This document shows, one piece after another, positions 5,980 through 6,014 of a stretch of 6,014 nt of DNA (position 1 is its first letter; each line of letters starts with the position of its first letter). This DNA comes from Chloroflexota bacterium (GTDB lineage Bacteria > Chloroflexota > Anaerolineae > Aggregatilineales > UBA3940). The position numbers were made by a program, and so were the translations under genes. Location of the stretch: positions 1-6,014 of the forward strand of contig JAADYZ010000077.1 of the NCBI GenBank assembly GCA_010092775.1, in the 5' to 3' direction. Below the pieces are notes generated by a model that searched no databases, was not told the origin of the DNA, and saw only the letters and a program-made list of their open reading frames with translations.

Positions 5980-6014
5980 TATCCTAGATACCGACAGGCT
6001 GGAGTGATGGTTTA

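Overview
The window looks like part of a chromosome from a GC-rich bacterium, most likely Chloroflexota (Anaerolineae-like). The best taxonomic hint is the minus-strand lipoprotein at the right end: a family 5 solute-binding protein whose lipobox is followed by a Val/Thr/Glu-rich linker, a style I associate with that phylum. The assignment is inference; no rRNA or other marker is present.

Layout, left to right. (1) 1-612, minus: N-terminal 204 residues of a class I SAM-dependent methyltransferase, running off the left edge. (2) 724-1605, plus, divergent from it: a tandem-GNAT acetyltransferase. (3) 1606-1950: a 345-base stretch with no credible gene but unusually rich in RNA-like secondary structure. 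It has a bulged hairpin (1649-1680), a perfect 15-bp hairpin (1695-1727), and a domain closed by a roughly 21-bp long-range stem (1725-1747 with 1884-1907) around about 136 nt of smaller helices. (4) 1951-2709, plus: an SPFH/band-7 (slipin-like) protein without an evident membrane anchor. (5) 2713-3669, plus: a compact retron-type reverse transcriptase (RT) with a YADD active site, three bases after the SPFH stop and probably translationally coupled to it. (6) 3678-3714: a strong hairpin terminator between convergent genes. (7) 3729-5831, minus: the solute-binding lipoprotein, with a leader that carries several short palindromes.

The part most worth attention is 1649-3669. The order structured non-coding RNA, then small accessory protein, then retron-type RT is the architecture of a retron, where the RT copies the msd part of an ncRNA into msDNA and an accessory protein acts as effector. 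I do not recall an SPFH protein as the partner in any described retron type, so this may be an undescribed variety. The RT call is secure. The retron call for the whole unit is inference and depends on showing that the upstream RNA is a real msr-msd. The methyltransferase, acetyltransferase and transporter component look like ordinary chromosomal neighbours.
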